The notes: generated by a model from the sequence alone, not told the origin. A DNA stretch of 64,000 nucleotides from Paraflavitalea soli (GCF_003555545.1 NZ_CP032157.1:4592546-4656545); one strand, 5' to 3'. Positions 37,443-47,032 are shown, counted from the first letter of the stretch. Numbers and translations are program-made.

Positions 37443-37640
37443 ATAACCTCCTCCATCGGTATGCCAATATACAGTTTTTTGATAACCAGCCTATTGAAAG
37501 TCTATTAAAGTGGGCTTAATGTTCGCTTTTGGTACAACCTGTCCGGTCGGCCGTACAGCCATGACACGCATTAAACAAAGTTCGCAAGAACCGGGTCTGC
37601 CCGGAATTGCCAGGAACGTAATTTTGACCAAACCGATACT

Positions 37641-37910
37641 GTGTACCATCATGATCGATTAGGAAAAGATGCTGGGGAAAGGCGCCTGTTGCTTCGGAGA
37701 TATATCCGGTCCGGAGAAATTTCATTGGGCGGTTATAAAAAGGCAAAGATCTATGGCCTGCTTACCTGTTCTTCAGGCAAAAAGATGAAGGTAGCAAACC
37801 GGGTATTCTTTAGGGATGAAGTGGAAGCTTTACAACATGGATACCGGCCATGTGGACATTGTATGCCCGAAAAGTATAAACAATGGAAAGGACAGTTGTT
37901 GCAGAAATAA
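37641..37910 (+). CDS. Stand-alone Ada-type zinc-binding domain protein
   Basis: 89 residues from a GTG start; no in-frame ATG precedes the domain. The core IYGLLTCSSGKKMKVANRVF and then EALQHGYRPCGHC corresponds to the N-terminal metal domain of the DNA-repair protein Ada, where four Cys hold zinc and one accepts methyl groups from phosphotriesters. Here Cys43, Cys71 and Cys74 are present but the second Cys of the first pair is absent, and His73 lies in the last motif. Small proteins of this type are common in Bacteroidota without proven function; a DNA- or metal-related role is plausible. The protein is basic. It is transcribed towards the DUF4861 gene, with palindromic repeats between them. 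Confidence 0.75.
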   Translation: MYHHDRLGKDAGERRLLLRRYIRSGEISLGGYKKAKIYGLLTCSSGKKMKVANRVFFRDEVEALQHGYRPCGHCMPEKYKQWKGQLLQK

Positions 37911-38270
37911 AGATGATGGTCATTGCACTTTTGAGGGTTTATTGTTCGTACCTTATGTATTCTACTCATTATTCACTGTCCGACCCTTCTTCCGCACCCA
38001 TTTGTTTTAGCAATCCTCCCCCACCTTATCTGCTATGATGCTTTGCACCATCTGTGCTTATTAAAATTATGGCCCATAAACAATCTGGGAGAGTTATAGC
38101 CATACTTACACAACACTAAACGGTCTCGGTTTTTTCAAGGATTCAGCGGCAAGGTTTCCGGGGTGGCGCCTTTTTGTAAAAAGGTGTCACCTCCTTTTTT
38201 AGTGGTCTTTTTAGAGGTGACACCTTTCTTTTTTCGACGCAAACGGAAGGTGTCACCTCTTTTAAAGTAT
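37911..38270. other. Convergent intergenic region with palindromes
   Basis: 360 bases between the Ada-type gene (rightward) and the DUF4861 gene (leftward). The right part carries the AGGTGTCACCT repeats listed separately. The left part shows nothing recognisable. Confidence 0.5.
38181..38260. repeat. Three AGGTGTCACCT-type palindromes forming hairpins
   Basis: AGGTGTCACCT near 38182-38192, its reverse complement AGGTGACACCT near 38214-38224, and AGGTGTCACCT again near 38247-38257, each flanked by A- or T-runs. Copy 1 can pair with copy 2, or copy 2 with copy 3, giving alternative stems followed by T-runs in either direction. The same module forms the hairpin at 63284-63330. Both places lie between convergent genes, so they look like shared terminators. 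Confidence 0.7.
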
Positions 38271-39557
38271 CTATTTCCATGAAATAGTAACCGGTGAACT
38301 GCGTTTTATTTCCTGTGACAGGAAGTTTCGAAATGCGGCTTCGCTGGCAAACTGTGGATCGCTGGGTTGCCATCCCGCATAAAACCGGTAAGTCACGGGC
38401 TCATTGCCGGTATTAAGGGCTACCGCATAGGTATTCTGCACATCGGTATTGGCATTGGGCGTGGTGATAAAACTATCAAACAGTTTTTTCGAGACCAGCA
38501 GGGCCATACCCAGGTTGTCTTTGTTCTCACTTTGTGCATCATAAGTATACAGCACTTCGCAGCCTGCAGTATCTATAGTTTTAGAGGCGTGGCTGTGCAG
38601 GTTTACGATACCCGTTACGAGTTTGGACCCGGCCGGCGCGCCGGTGAGGTATACATTGCTTTCATAAAAATATTGTCCGCCCCATATGCTGATCTCTTCG
38701 GCAACAGCTACCACATTGGTGCTATCCAATGGTTTCCAGGCAGGATATTGCAAGCGGAAAATAGCCCGTACCGGACCATCGGCTATTTTTTGATACACAA
38801 TGCTTCCCATATTTGCACCGCCCAGGCGCACGAGGGTGTCTTTACCGCCGGCATCTTTCATCTGCAGGGCCAATGAACCTGCTCCGAGTGATTTACCCAC
38901 CTTCAGCACATCCATACCCCAATCGGCCTGTGCATGGTAATTTTTTGAGGTATCTGTTCCTACTTCATCAAGGACCATGCGACTGGTGGTTTTACCCCAA
39001 ATATCTTTCCCGTTGCGCACATCAAAGTACAGGCGGAAACCTACTTTATCATTTTCCCAGGCGGGTCCTTCCGTTAAAAAGGGCGGCAGGGGTTGCTTGC
39101 TGAAATCAGTAGCTGGCTGACCTGCCGGAACGGTATCGCCTGGCAGGTCATCACCAAATGTATTGTCGGCATGCTTTCTTTTGTGGCGCACATGTGCCAG
39201 CACAGCCGCTTTGATGGTGGCCGGCGCATCGGAAACTTCTATATCCAGCACCTTTTTTTCGCCGGGCTGCAAAGGCACCAGGAAAGCGATCTCATCCCAG
39301 GCTCCATCACCATCACGGTCATCGTGCTGCACCACCAATGGACGCCCCTCCTGTTTGAGGATAATGTATTTACCGGCGGGCAGGCTATCCAGCCTGGTTT
39401 CCAATACACTTCTTTTTACCACTACCAATTCATGCGGTCTTTCAATGTCTGTATTCCCGATTACCAATTGGGAGGCTTTTTTATCACTGCAGGAGGTAGC
39501 TGTAATGGCGAGGACCATTGCCCATACTGCCACGCTTTTCAAAGGGAACAATTTCAT
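38271..39557 (-). CDS. DUF4861-family lipoprotein
   Basis: 428 residues from ATG 39557; the open frame extends 20 codons further without signal-like sequence. Lipobox-like ITATSC lies at the end of a typical signal peptide. The body has the DUF4861 landmarks QHDDRDGDGAWDEIAFLVPL, AWENDKVGFRLYFDVRNGKD and HAQADWGMDVLKVGKSLGAG. DUF4861 proteins are frequent in Bacteroidota loci for uronic-acid-rich or plant polysaccharides, and a sugar-active or binding role has been suggested, but I cannot assign an activity. No carbohydrate gene is next to it here. Its stop codon is only about 13 bases from the third palindrome of the convergent repeat region. Confidence 0.8.
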   Translation of the reverse strand: MKLFPLKSVAVWAMVLAITATSCSDKKASQLVIGNTDIERPHELVVVKRSVLETRLDSLPAGKYIILKQEGRPLVVQHDDRDGDGAWDEIAFLVPLQPGEKKVLDIEVSDAPATIKAAVLAHVRHKRKHADNTFGDDLPGDTVPAGQPATDFSKQPLPPFLTEGPAWENDKVGFRLYFDVRNGKDIWGKTTSRMVLDEVGTDTSKNYHAQADWGMDVLKVGKSLGAGSLALQMKDAGGKDTLVRLGGANMGSIVYQKIADGPVRAIFRLQYPAWKPLDSTNVVAVAEEISIWGGQYFYESNVYLTGAPAGSKLVTGIVNLHSHASKTIDTAGCEVLYTYDAQSENKDNLGMALLVSKKLFDSFITTPNANTDVQNTYAVALNTGNEPVTYRFYAGWQPSDPQFASEAAFRNFLSQEIKRSSPVTISWK

Positions 39558-39617
39558 AATACTTATTTTATAGCTTGCTGTTTGGAGCACAATATAAAAG
39601 CTTTGCGCCACACGCAC

Positions 39618-39998
39618 TTACTTGATCTATATCAAATAATTGCCAGCACTTGCCAAATAGGGTAGTTTATTACCTCACTGCCCGGCTACAATGTCCGATT
39701 CGGGGATGATCAATACATTATCGAGGCTGTGGTTTAGCATTTATTTTGTAATCTTGCACAGCACAGAACCCGTATAATAAGGCATATACAGGTACTTTGC
39801 AGTCCGGCAATTTTCCGGTTCCATTTAGCATCCTCTCCCCTTATCAAATGAACTGTTTTGCCGGGGTTTGATTTTTGTGGATCACTATCTTCCCTGCACA
39901 GGTAAGCCTTATCTTTTTCTGCATTGCCATAACTGGCAAGCGGGCAATCTATTTATTTATTAAACAATCAAAAGAAGCGCCTACAGCCGCGTATCCCG
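39618..39998. other. Divergent promoter region, no gene seen
   Basis: 380 bases between the leftward DUF4861 gene and the rightward ECF sigma gene. No perfect TAnnTTTG box, hairpin or small gene was found; it must hold both promoters. Confidence 0.45.
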
Positions 39999-40670
39999 AT
40001 GACCCCAAAGTTCCAGGATAAAGCATATTGGATGACAGCCTTCCGGGAAGGAAAAGGGGGAACTTTTGAACAGGTGTTCAAAGAGCACCACCGGTCATTG
40101 TGTTACCTGGCGGTGAAATATGGCCTGGATACTGAAGAAGCCGAGGATATAGTAGCAGATACTTTTACCAAACTATGGCATGGCCGGGCGCAATTCAGCG
40201 ACGAAGGGCATATTAAAGGCTTTCTGCTCACGACTACCCGGAATGCCTGCGTAAACCTGGTGAAACAGAAACAACGCAGGGTTGCCTCCAATAATGAATT
40301 GTCCTACCTGCTGGCCGACAGGGAGGAGGATTTTCTGCGCAAAATGGTAGAAACGGAGTTATTGAAAAAATTATATCCTTACATAGAAAAACTGCCGAAG
40401 AAATGCCGGGCGGTATTTGAGCAGGTTTATTTTGAAGGCGCCAGTACCGAAGAGGCTGCCAACAGACTGGGCATTTCACCCCGTAATGTATTGAACCAGA
40501 AGGCAAGGGCCATCCATTTGCTGAAAGGTAAAATTCTCCTGATCGCATTCATATATTGCCTGGTACATATATATAATGGTCATTCTACAGAGAAAATAAA
40601 AAAATCAGAAAATCTTTTTGTCAAAGAGTCCTCACTCGTTGTTTATATAAATGACTCAGCAACGAGTTAA
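39999..40670 (+). CDS. ECF RNA polymerase sigma factor
   Basis: 223 residues. Region 2 (EQVFKEHHRSLCYLAVKYGL, EEAEDIVADTFTKLWHG) and region 4 (LPKKCRAVFEQVYFEGASTE, LGISPRNVLNQKARAIHLLK) are clear. It is the sigma factor of the second FecR-type cassette, followed 33 bases later by the FecR gene and then by an STN-bearing SusC and a SusD. After region 4 there is a hydrophobic stretch (ILLIAFIYCLVHIYNG) and a hydrophilic tail, longer than usual, which might contact membrane or FecR; that is inference. Confidence 0.93.
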   Translation: MTPKFQDKAYWMTAFREGKGGTFEQVFKEHHRSLCYLAVKYGLDTEEAEDIVADTFTKLWHGRAQFSDEGHIKGFLLTTTRNACVNLVKQKQRRVASNNELSYLLADREEDFLRKMVETELLKKLYPYIEKLPKKCRAVFEQVYFEGASTEEAANRLGISPRNVLNQKARAIHLLKGKILLIAFIYCLVHIYNGHSTEKIKKSENLFVKESSLVVYINDSATS

Positions 40671-40703
40671 CGGCTCAAAACTCAAGTTATCACCTTATTA
40701 CTT

Positions 40704-41921
40704 ATGGAAAAAGTCGAAAAAATATTATACCTGATCAATAAGTATCGGGATCTGACTTTGAGCCAGGAGGAAGATGATGAGTTGCAGCGTTGGCTTGCTG
40801 AATCAGAAGAAAATCGCTCTTTGCTTGCTGAATTAACGGATCAATCGGTTTTAGCTGACAAACTGAAGGTGTATACCCAGATAGACAGCCAGGCCGTTTG
40901 GGAGAAAACACTCCAGCAGATAGATCCTGCCAATAAAGTAATTCCGCTTTATCCTGTTCAACGGGTGTGGCGGAAATATGCTACTGCCGCAGCTGCTGCT
41001 GTTGTGGTGCTCAGCCTGTCTGTAGCTGGTTGGTTATACTTCAAACCAGCAGTGAATCAGCCAATTGTTGAAAAACAACCTGCCAGTGAATCAAAAGAAG
41101 ATATCACCACAGGGCTTTCAAAAGTGACGCTGGTACTGAGCGATGGTAAAAAAGTAGTGCTTGATAATCCCGGTGATCAGCAAGTGATCACACAGGGGGA
41201 TGTTACTATATCAAGGGCCAATGGGCAGATCGCTTATAAAAGCCCGAATGGCCAGGATCCTGTTGGATCAACAGTTCTTTACAATACTGTATCTACCCCC
41301 CGGGGCGGACAGTTCCAGGTTATCCTTCCGGATGGAAGTATAGTTTGGCTCAATGCGGCTTCATCATTGCGTTTTCCTATAGCCTTCGCCGGTGGAGAAA
41401 GAAACGTTTCGCTCACCGGTGAGGCTTTTTTCGAAATTGCTCACATGACAAACAAGCCTTTCAAAGTGGCTGTTGAAGATGGTAGCACCGTAGAAGTATT
41501 GGGAACGCGGTTTAATATTAATGCCTATACAGATGATGCACTGGTGAGGACCACCTTGTTGCAAGGGTCTGTAAAACTGACCACTAAAGCGGCTGCTCAA
41601 CAGTTACTTACACCCGGTCAGGAAGCATTGGTTGATAAGAGTGGCAAAGTAGCAGGTGTAAAAGAGGTAGGTGTGGATATTACAAAAGCGGTTCCCTGGA
41701 GAGCTGGCTATATTAGCCTTGAAGGAGATATCAAGACAGTGATGCAGGAAATCGGACGCTGGTATAATCTCAAGATTGAATATGCCGGTAAGATCTCAAC
41801 AAAGTCATTAAAAGGTCAAATTTCCCGTGGGTACCCGATAAAAGATGTGTTGAGCATATTACAAGATCAGGGCATCAAATTGAAATTCGACGAAAAAGAT
41901 CAAAAGATCGTATTGATATAG
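40704..41921 (+). CDS. FecR-family anti-sigma factor
   Basis: 405 residues. The cytoplasmic N-terminal region (KILYLINKYRDLTLSQEEDD) is followed by a transmembrane helix at about 93-113 (AAAAAVVVLSLSVAGWLYF). The periplasmic FecR domain (TPRGGQFQVILPDGSIVWLN, GEAFFEIAHMTNKPFKVAVE, VLGTRFNINAYT) and a C-terminal DUF4974 domain (GDIKTVMQEIGRWYNLKIEY) complete it. It should receive the signal from the STN domain of the SusC at 42183 and control the sigma factor at 39999. The three genes are in the order sigma, FecR, SusC, the classical arrangement. Confidence 0.94.
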   Translation: MEKVEKILYLINKYRDLTLSQEEDDELQRWLAESEENRSLLAELTDQSVLADKLKVYTQIDSQAVWEKTLQQIDPANKVIPLYPVQRVWRKYATAAAAAVVVLSLSVAGWLYFKPAVNQPIVEKQPASESKEDITTGLSKVTLVLSDGKKVVLDNPGDQQVITQGDVTISRANGQIAYKSPNGQDPVGSTVLYNTVSTPRGGQFQVILPDGSIVWLNAASSLRFPIAFAGGERNVSLTGEAFFEIAHMTNKPFKVAVEDGSTVEVLGTRFNINAYTDDALVRTTLLQGSVKLTTKAAAQQLLTPGQEALVDKSGKVAGVKEVGVDITKAVPWRAGYISLEGDIKTVMQEIGRWYNLKIEYAGKISTKSLKGQISRGYPIKDVLSILQDQGIKLKFDEKDQKIVLI

Positions 41922-42002
41922 TTCAAATTCAACGAGTTAATCAAAAGGTCACTTAAAATATTAGGAATAACCAGATTTCCCATTAATCATTAAGCCATCC
42001 TG

Positions 42003-42036
42003 TGCTGCATGCACAAAACATGCAGCAATCTTTTTT
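42003..42036 (+). terminator. Intrinsic terminator-like hairpin 1 before susC
   Basis: Perfect 9-base stem tgctgcatg (42003-42011) with catgcagca (42019-42027), 7-base loop, then atc and six T (42031-42036). Confidence 0.75.
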
Positions 42037-42038
42037 CT

Positions 42039-42085
42039 ACTGCGAATCAAGAGCTTATATTTGCTCATGGTTCGCAGTTTTTTTT
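42039..42085 (+). terminator. Intrinsic terminator-like hairpin 2 before susC
   Basis: Stem actgcgaa (42039-42046) with ttcgcagt (42071-42078), containing an inner gagc/gctc stem, followed by an eight-base T-run to 42085. Confidence 0.7.
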
Positions 42086-42182
42086 ATATCCCTTTTGAAA
42101 GACCTACGCCTGGCAAAAACAGGGATGTGAAAAGTTTCCAAATAAGCGGGGAGACAGAGTAAACATAACAACAGGGTTTGGC

Positions 42183-45100
42183 GTGAAAAGAACCACTATT
42201 TTTTTATTAACCATTACTTGCTTGCTTTTGAGCGTCGCCGGATCAGCTCAACAGGTTCTTCCTTCCCAACAACGACTGATCACTATTTCCCGGAATAATG
42301 TACCGCTCGAAACTATCTTTTCAGCCATTGAAAGCAAAACAGTTTACCGGTTTATTTATGATCCTGCCCTACTCATTAATGCGAGAAGGGTGAGCCTGCA
42401 TGTAACAAAGGCCACCATAGAGGAAGTGACTGCCATTATTTTTGCTGACCAGCCTTTTAGCTATAAGTTTACGAATGAAAGCGTGCAGCTTTTACCAAAG
42501 AGTGCCGGCACCGTTGCCCCTCCTGCAACAATCGCGATCAAAGGAAGGATCATTACCAAAACGAGCGAACCCATTCCCAGCGCTACGATCATGGCGCTCC
42601 GTAGCAGGCAGCAAACCGCTACTGGTGAGGATGGAACATTCCAGCTTGAAAACCTGTTGCCTGGTGACAGCCTTATTGTGAGCAGTGTGAGTTATGAGAC
42701 CGGGGGGATCAGGCTAACCGGCAAACCCGATCTTTTGATCACCCTGGAACTACTGGCCAAGGAATTATCAGAAGTGGTAGCCACCGGCTACCAAAAACAA
42801 AAGGTGGGTGAATTCACAGGATCCTTTTCCAAAGTAAACAATGAATTGTTGAACTATAAGGTAGGCACCAATGTGCTGGACCGGCTCAATGGCATAGCCA
42901 GCGGCGTATTGTTCAATGCTAATATTCAACCCGGCGACCCTACCAATCCATCAAGCATCAGCATACGCGGCCGGAGCACCATTTTCGCCAATCCCGAACC
43001 ACTGATCATCCTGGATAATTTTCCCTATACAGGTGATGTAGGTAATATTAATCCCAACGATATTGAAAGCATCACCATACTAAAGGATGCAGCCGCTGCT
43101 TCCATCTGGGGAGCGCTCGCTGCCAATGGGGTAATTGTTATTACTTCCAAAACGGGCAAATACAACCAGGACATCAAACTTTCTTTCAACACCAATGTAA
43201 CGGTAGGCGAAAAACCAAACCTGTACTATGAGCCCATTATGAGCTCCAACGATTATATCGACGTAGAGCAGTTCCTGTTTAAGAACGATCATTACCTGGG
43301 GCGGGAAGCCAATCCCCAACATCCAGCTTTATCGCCCGCCGTAGAAATTATGATCCAGGAGCGGGATGGGCTGATCTCTTCTCCGAAAGCCACCAGCCTG
43401 CTGAATACTTTGCGGCAGCAGGACAGACGTAAAGATGAGGAACAATATTTATATCGCCACAGTATCAACCAGCAATATGCGCTGAGCGCCAGTGGAGGCG
43501 GCAAGCAGAACCAGTATTATTTTTCAGCCGGGTACGATAAAAACCTGAGCAGCCAGGTGGGCAACCAATACGATCGTATTACCCTGAATGCTAACAATAC
43601 CTATGCCTGGTGGAAGCGGAAATTGGAACTCACTACAGGGATCATTTTTTCGGCCACCCAGGGACGTAATACTACCATTAGTTTTGGAAGTCGCTATCCC
43701 TATAACCAACTGGCAGATGCCAACGGCCAACCCATGGCGCTTTATACTACCCTGCGCAAATCCTATATTGATACTGCCGGTGGTGGCCAACTGCTGGACT
43801 GGAATTACCGGCCACTGGATGAACTACGGCTGGCGAATGATAAAACGATCGTTACCGACTACCGCATCAATGCCGGGTTGAAATATTCCATTATCCCCGG
43901 CTTGAACGCCAATATACTCTATCAATACAATAAGGGGTTTTCAGAAGAGCGGAACCTGCATAGCCGGCAATCGTTTTTCACCCGCGACCTGATTAACCAA
44001 TATACACAAATCAATGGATCATCCATCACCACACCGATACCCTATGGTGATATCCTCGACAAGTATAATAACACTTACCAGGCACACAATGTACGGGTGC
44101 AGGCCGATTATACCCATCGTTGGAATGCACAACATGCCTTCAATGCTTTTGCGGGCGCAGAAGTAAGAAGCTTCGCCAATCAATTTACAAGTACTCGCAT
44201 GTATGGATACGATCCGGACCGGCTCACCAGCATACCGGTCAATTATACGGCCACCTTTCCACAGTATTCCAGCCCGTCGTCGGAAGCCAGGATACCCTAC
44301 CAGGACAAAACCCGCACTACTACCGACCGCTACCTCTCTTATTTTGTGAATGCCGCCTATACGCTTCACCAGCGTTATATCCTATCGGCCAGCGCCCGCA
44401 AAGATGAATCGAATATTTTTGGAGTAAAGGCCAACCAAAAGGGCGTGCCGCTCTGGAGCGCCGGCCTGAGCTGGGAGATCAGCAAGGAAGCTTTTTTTCA
44501 TCAGTCCCATTGGCTTCCCTATCTGCGACTACGCCTTACACATGGTTATAATGGCAATGTAGACAGAAAGGTATCAGCCTTTACCACTGCCATCATCCAG
44601 AATCAAAATAACTGGGGTGCTACCAGCGGAGACATTATCAACCCGCCCAACCCGGCCCTGCGCTGGGAGCAGGTGCGCATGAGTAATATTGGCATTGATT
44701 TTTCCAGCCTTCACAATACCATCGGTGGCAGTATTGAATATTATTCCCGCAAAGCCGAAGACCTGATCGGCAATAGTCCGCTTGACCCAACTACCGGCAA
44801 TCCGCTTTTTCGGGGTAATACGGCCAATATGAAGGGGCATGGCATTGACATAACCCTCCAAACACAAAACATCAACAAAAAAGACTGGAAGTGGATGAGC
44901 ACTATCCTCTTTAGCCATACGGTGGATGAAATAACAGAATACAAAGTTCAGCAAAACGTTATAGGTGTTTACCTGATTTCAGATCTTCTTAACCCGTTGA
45001 AAGGAAAGCCCGTATATGCCGTGTATAGTTTACAATGGATGGGGCTTGATACACTGGGCGATCCGCAGGGATGGCTAGGCGATAAAAAGAGCAAAGATTA

Positions 45101-45644
45101 TGGTGCCATCCGCAATTCTTCCGATTTCAACAACCTGCTATACAACGGTCCAGCCAATCCCACCTTCTTTGGCAGTGTACGTAATACCATTAATTGGAAG
45201 CAACTCCAACTTTCCTTTAATATTACCTGGAAGGCCGGTTATTATTTCAGGAGGACATCCATTAATTACAATGAGCTATTCAATTCAAGCGCCAGCGGTC
45301 ATACTGATTTTAGCTTGCGCTGGCAAAAGCCAGGTGACGAAAACAACACTTATGTTCCCTCCATGCAATATCCCAATAATATTTTACGCGATCTTTTTTA
45401 CCAATATTCCAGTATCCTGGTGGAAAAGGGAGATCATGTACGCCTGCAGGATATCAGGTTGAGCTATAATTGCAGTCAACAAATGCTCCAAAGGCTTCCC
45501 ATCCAGGATTTACAATTCTATCTATATGCCAATAACATCGGCATCTTGTGGAGGGCGAATCATCAGGATATTGATCCGGATAATATTGGCGGTTACCCTG
45601 CGCCACGCACCATTGCTGCTGGCATCAAAATAGATTTCAAATAA
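42183..45644 (+). CDS. SusC-family TonB-dependent transporter with STN domain
   Basis: 1153 residues from a GTG start (GTG AAA AGA ACC). A signal peptide ends LLSVAGSAQ. An STN domain at about 30-108 (RNNVPLETIFSAIESKTVYR) is followed by a CarboxypepD_reg-like domain (IAIKGRIITKTSEPIPSATI), the SusC linker EVVATGYQKQKVGEFTGSFS, a plug (SISIRGRSTIFANPEPLIIL, ILKDAAAASIWGALAANGVI), and the barrel ending TIAAGIKIDFK. The STN domain and the upstream FecR/sigma pair show that uptake is coupled to gene activation. The SusD partner begins 5 bases after the stop. The GKPVYAVYSLQW segment near the C-terminal part is common in peptide-type SusC proteins, but the ligand is unknown. Confidence 0.95.
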   Translation: MKRTTIFLLTITCLLLSVAGSAQQVLPSQQRLITISRNNVPLETIFSAIESKTVYRFIYDPALLINARRVSLHVTKATIEEVTAIIFADQPFSYKFTNESVQLLPKSAGTVAPPATIAIKGRIITKTSEPIPSATIMALRSRQQTATGEDGTFQLENLLPGDSLIVSSVSYETGGIRLTGKPDLLITLELLAKELSEVVATGYQKQKVGEFTGSFSKVNNELLNYKVGTNVLDRLNGIASGVLFNANIQPGDPTNPSSISIRGRSTIFANPEPLIILDNFPYTGDVGNINPNDIESITILKDAAAASIWGALAANGVIVITSKTGKYNQDIKLSFNTNVTVGEKPNLYYEPIMSSNDYIDVEQFLFKNDHYLGREANPQHPALSPAVEIMIQERDGLISSPKATSLLNTLRQQDRRKDEEQYLYRHSINQQYALSASGGGKQNQYYFSAGYDKNLSSQVGNQYDRITLNANNTYAWWKRKLELTTGIIFSATQGRNTTISFGSRYPYNQLADANGQPMALYTTLRKSYIDTAGGGQLLDWNYRPLDELRLANDKTIVTDYRINAGLKYSIIPGLNANILYQYNKGFSEERNLHSRQSFFTRDLINQYTQINGSSITTPIPYGDILDKYNNTYQAHNVRVQADYTHRWNAQHAFNAFAGAEVRSFANQFTSTRMYGYDPDRLTSIPVNYTATFPQYSSPSSEARIPYQDKTRTTTDRYLSYFVNAAYTLHQRYILSASARKDESNIFGVKANQKGVPLWSAGLSWEISKEAFFHQSHWLPYLRLRLTHGYNGNVDRKVSAFTTAIIQNQNNWGATSGDIINPPNPALRWEQVRMSNIGIDFSSLHNTIGGSIEYYSRKAEDLIGNSPLDPTTGNPLFRGNTANMKGHGIDITLQTQNINKKDWKWMSTILFSHTVDEITEYKVQQNVIGVYLISDLLNPLKGKPVYAVYSLQWMGLDTLGDPQGWLGDKKSKDYGAIRNSSDFNNLLYNGPANPTFFGSVRNTINWKQLQLSFNITWKAGYYFRRTSINYNELFNSSASGHTDFSLRWQKPGDENNTYVPSMQYPNNILRDLFYQYSSILVEKGDHVRLQDIRLSYNCSQQMLQRLPIQDLQFYLYANNIGILWRANHQDIDPDNIGGYPAPRTIAAGIKIDFK

Positions 45645-45649
45645 CGGTT

Positions 45650-47032
45650 ATGAATAGTATACAAAAGCTTTACCGGGTTCTTTGTATTGCTGCCCTGGCA
45701 ATGGCCATCAGTTGCCATAAAAAAGAGTTCCTGGAAGCCAAACCCGATAGTGACCTGTTTGTACCTACAACTTTGGAAGATTGCCAGGCCCTGCTGGACA
45801 ATGAGGACATTATGAATGAAACCCCGGTGCTGGGTGAACTCTCGGCCGACAATTTCTACTTACCTTATGCCTTCTGGCGTGGCCTGAATACCAAAGAAAA
45901 AAATGCTTATAGGTGGCTGCCTGCTACTTTTGATGGTTTAACAGGTGATATCAGCGACTGGAACGCTCCTTATAAACAGGTATTTTATGCCAATGTAATA
46001 CTGGAGGCCCTGAGTCACCTACCCATCACAGCTGCTAATGAAGGTAACTGGAGGGCTATTAAGGGCGCGGCGCTTTTTGCCCGGGCCCATGCTTTTTACC
46101 AGGTAGCGCAGGTCTTTGCCCCCGTCTATAACCCCAATAGCCCTGGCGAAAAACTGGGTATTCCCTTGCGGCTTACACCAGGCGTAGATGAAAAATCTGT
46201 GCGCTCTTCTGTACACCAAACCTATAGCAGGATCCTTACAGATCTGCTGGAAGCCGGCAGTCTGTTGCCCGCAGAAATTCCTTTCAATAACCGCAACAGA
46301 TCATCCAGGCCAGCTGCCTTTGCGTTGCTGGCCAGGACTTACCTGAGCATGGACAATTATCCCCGTGCCAAGGTGTATGCAGACAGTTGTTTGCTATTGC
46401 ACAATACCCTCATCAGGTATGATACCCTGAATACACAGATAAATAATCCCTTCAATAAATTCAATATAGAGACCATTTACCAAAGCAGGTTTGTGACCAC
46501 CAATGTGTTGCGGGGTATTACCGTAAGCAATTGTATTGTGGATACCAACCTGTATCGCTCCTATGCGGCCAATGACCTGCGCAGTGTTATTTTTTACCGC
46601 ATCCATAGTTCCGGCAATATTAATCCCAAGATCGGTTATACCGGCATCAATCAATTGTTTACCGGCCTGGCTACCGATGAAGTATACCTTATACGGGCAG
46701 AATGCCTGGCGCGCATGGGCCATGTACAGGAAGCTATGGATGATCTGAATGCCCTGCTGAAGAACCGGTGGAGGGCCAATAGCTTTGTACCCTTTGCTGC
46801 CGCTACTGCGGATATCGCCTTGCAGAAAATTATGGAGGAGAGAAGAAAAGAACTGCCTTTTCGCGGCCTGCGCTGGACGGACCTGCGGCGGCTCAATAAA
46901 AATGGGGCCAATATCACCTTGAAGCGTATGCTCGATAACCCTTATCAACTGGCTCCCGGCGATCTGCGCTATACTTTATTATTCCCACCAGATGTGATGA
47001 ATCTGAGCAATATGGAGCAAAATCCGCGGTAA
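45650..47032 (+). CDS. SusD/RagB-family outer-membrane lipoprotein
   Basis: 460 residues. Signal peptide with lipobox AMAISC (Cys about 22), then KKEFLEAKPDSDLFVPTTLE, an N-terminal SusD variant, TPR-like helices (IKGAALFARAHAFYQVAQVF, RPAAFALLARTYLSMDNYPR), and the C-terminal region (ATDEVYLIRAECLARMGHVQ, RGLRWTDLRRLNKNGANI, FPPDVMNLSNMEQNPR). It is the lid and binding subunit for the SusC encoded 5 bases upstream. It is shorter than the SusD at 3329 and belongs to a different subgroup. Last gene of the sigma-FecR-SusC-SusD cassette. Confidence 0.93.
   Translation: MNSIQKLYRVLCIAALAMAISCHKKEFLEAKPDSDLFVPTTLEDCQALLDNEDIMNETPVLGELSADNFYLPYAFWRGLNTKEKNAYRWLPATFDGLTGDISDWNAPYKQVFYANVILEALSHLPITAANEGNWRAIKGAALFARAHAFYQVAQVFAPVYNPNSPGEKLGIPLRLTPGVDEKSVRSSVHQTYSRILTDLLEAGSLLPAEIPFNNRNRSSRPAAFALLARTYLSMDNYPRAKVYADSCLLLHNTLIRYDTLNTQINNPFNKFNIETIYQSRFVTTNVLRGITVSNCIVDTNLYRSYAANDLRSVIFYRIHSSGNINPKIGYTGINQLFTGLATDEVYLIRAECLARMGHVQEAMDDLNALLKNRWRANSFVPFAAATADIALQKIMEERRKELPFRGLRWTDLRRLNKNGANITLKRMLDNPYQLAPGDLRYTLLFPPDVMNLSNMEQNPR

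Larger units (their letters stand above)
41922..42182 (+). promoter_or_regulatory. Leader of the second susC with tandem hairpins
   Basis: 261 bases between FecR and SusC. In order it contains the motif CCATTAATCATTAAGCC (41980-41996), a terminator hairpin (42003-42036), a second hairpin with T-run (42039-42085), and about 97 bases down to the GTG start. There is no perfect TAnnTTTG box. A start site used by the linked ECF sigma factor is expected in this region but cannot be pinpointed. Confidence 0.5.

Noticed and set aside
42183-42185. Internal ATG as start of the second SusC
   Set aside because: The signal peptide needs the residues from GTG 42183 (KRTTIFLLTIT and on); no ATG precedes its hydrophobic core.
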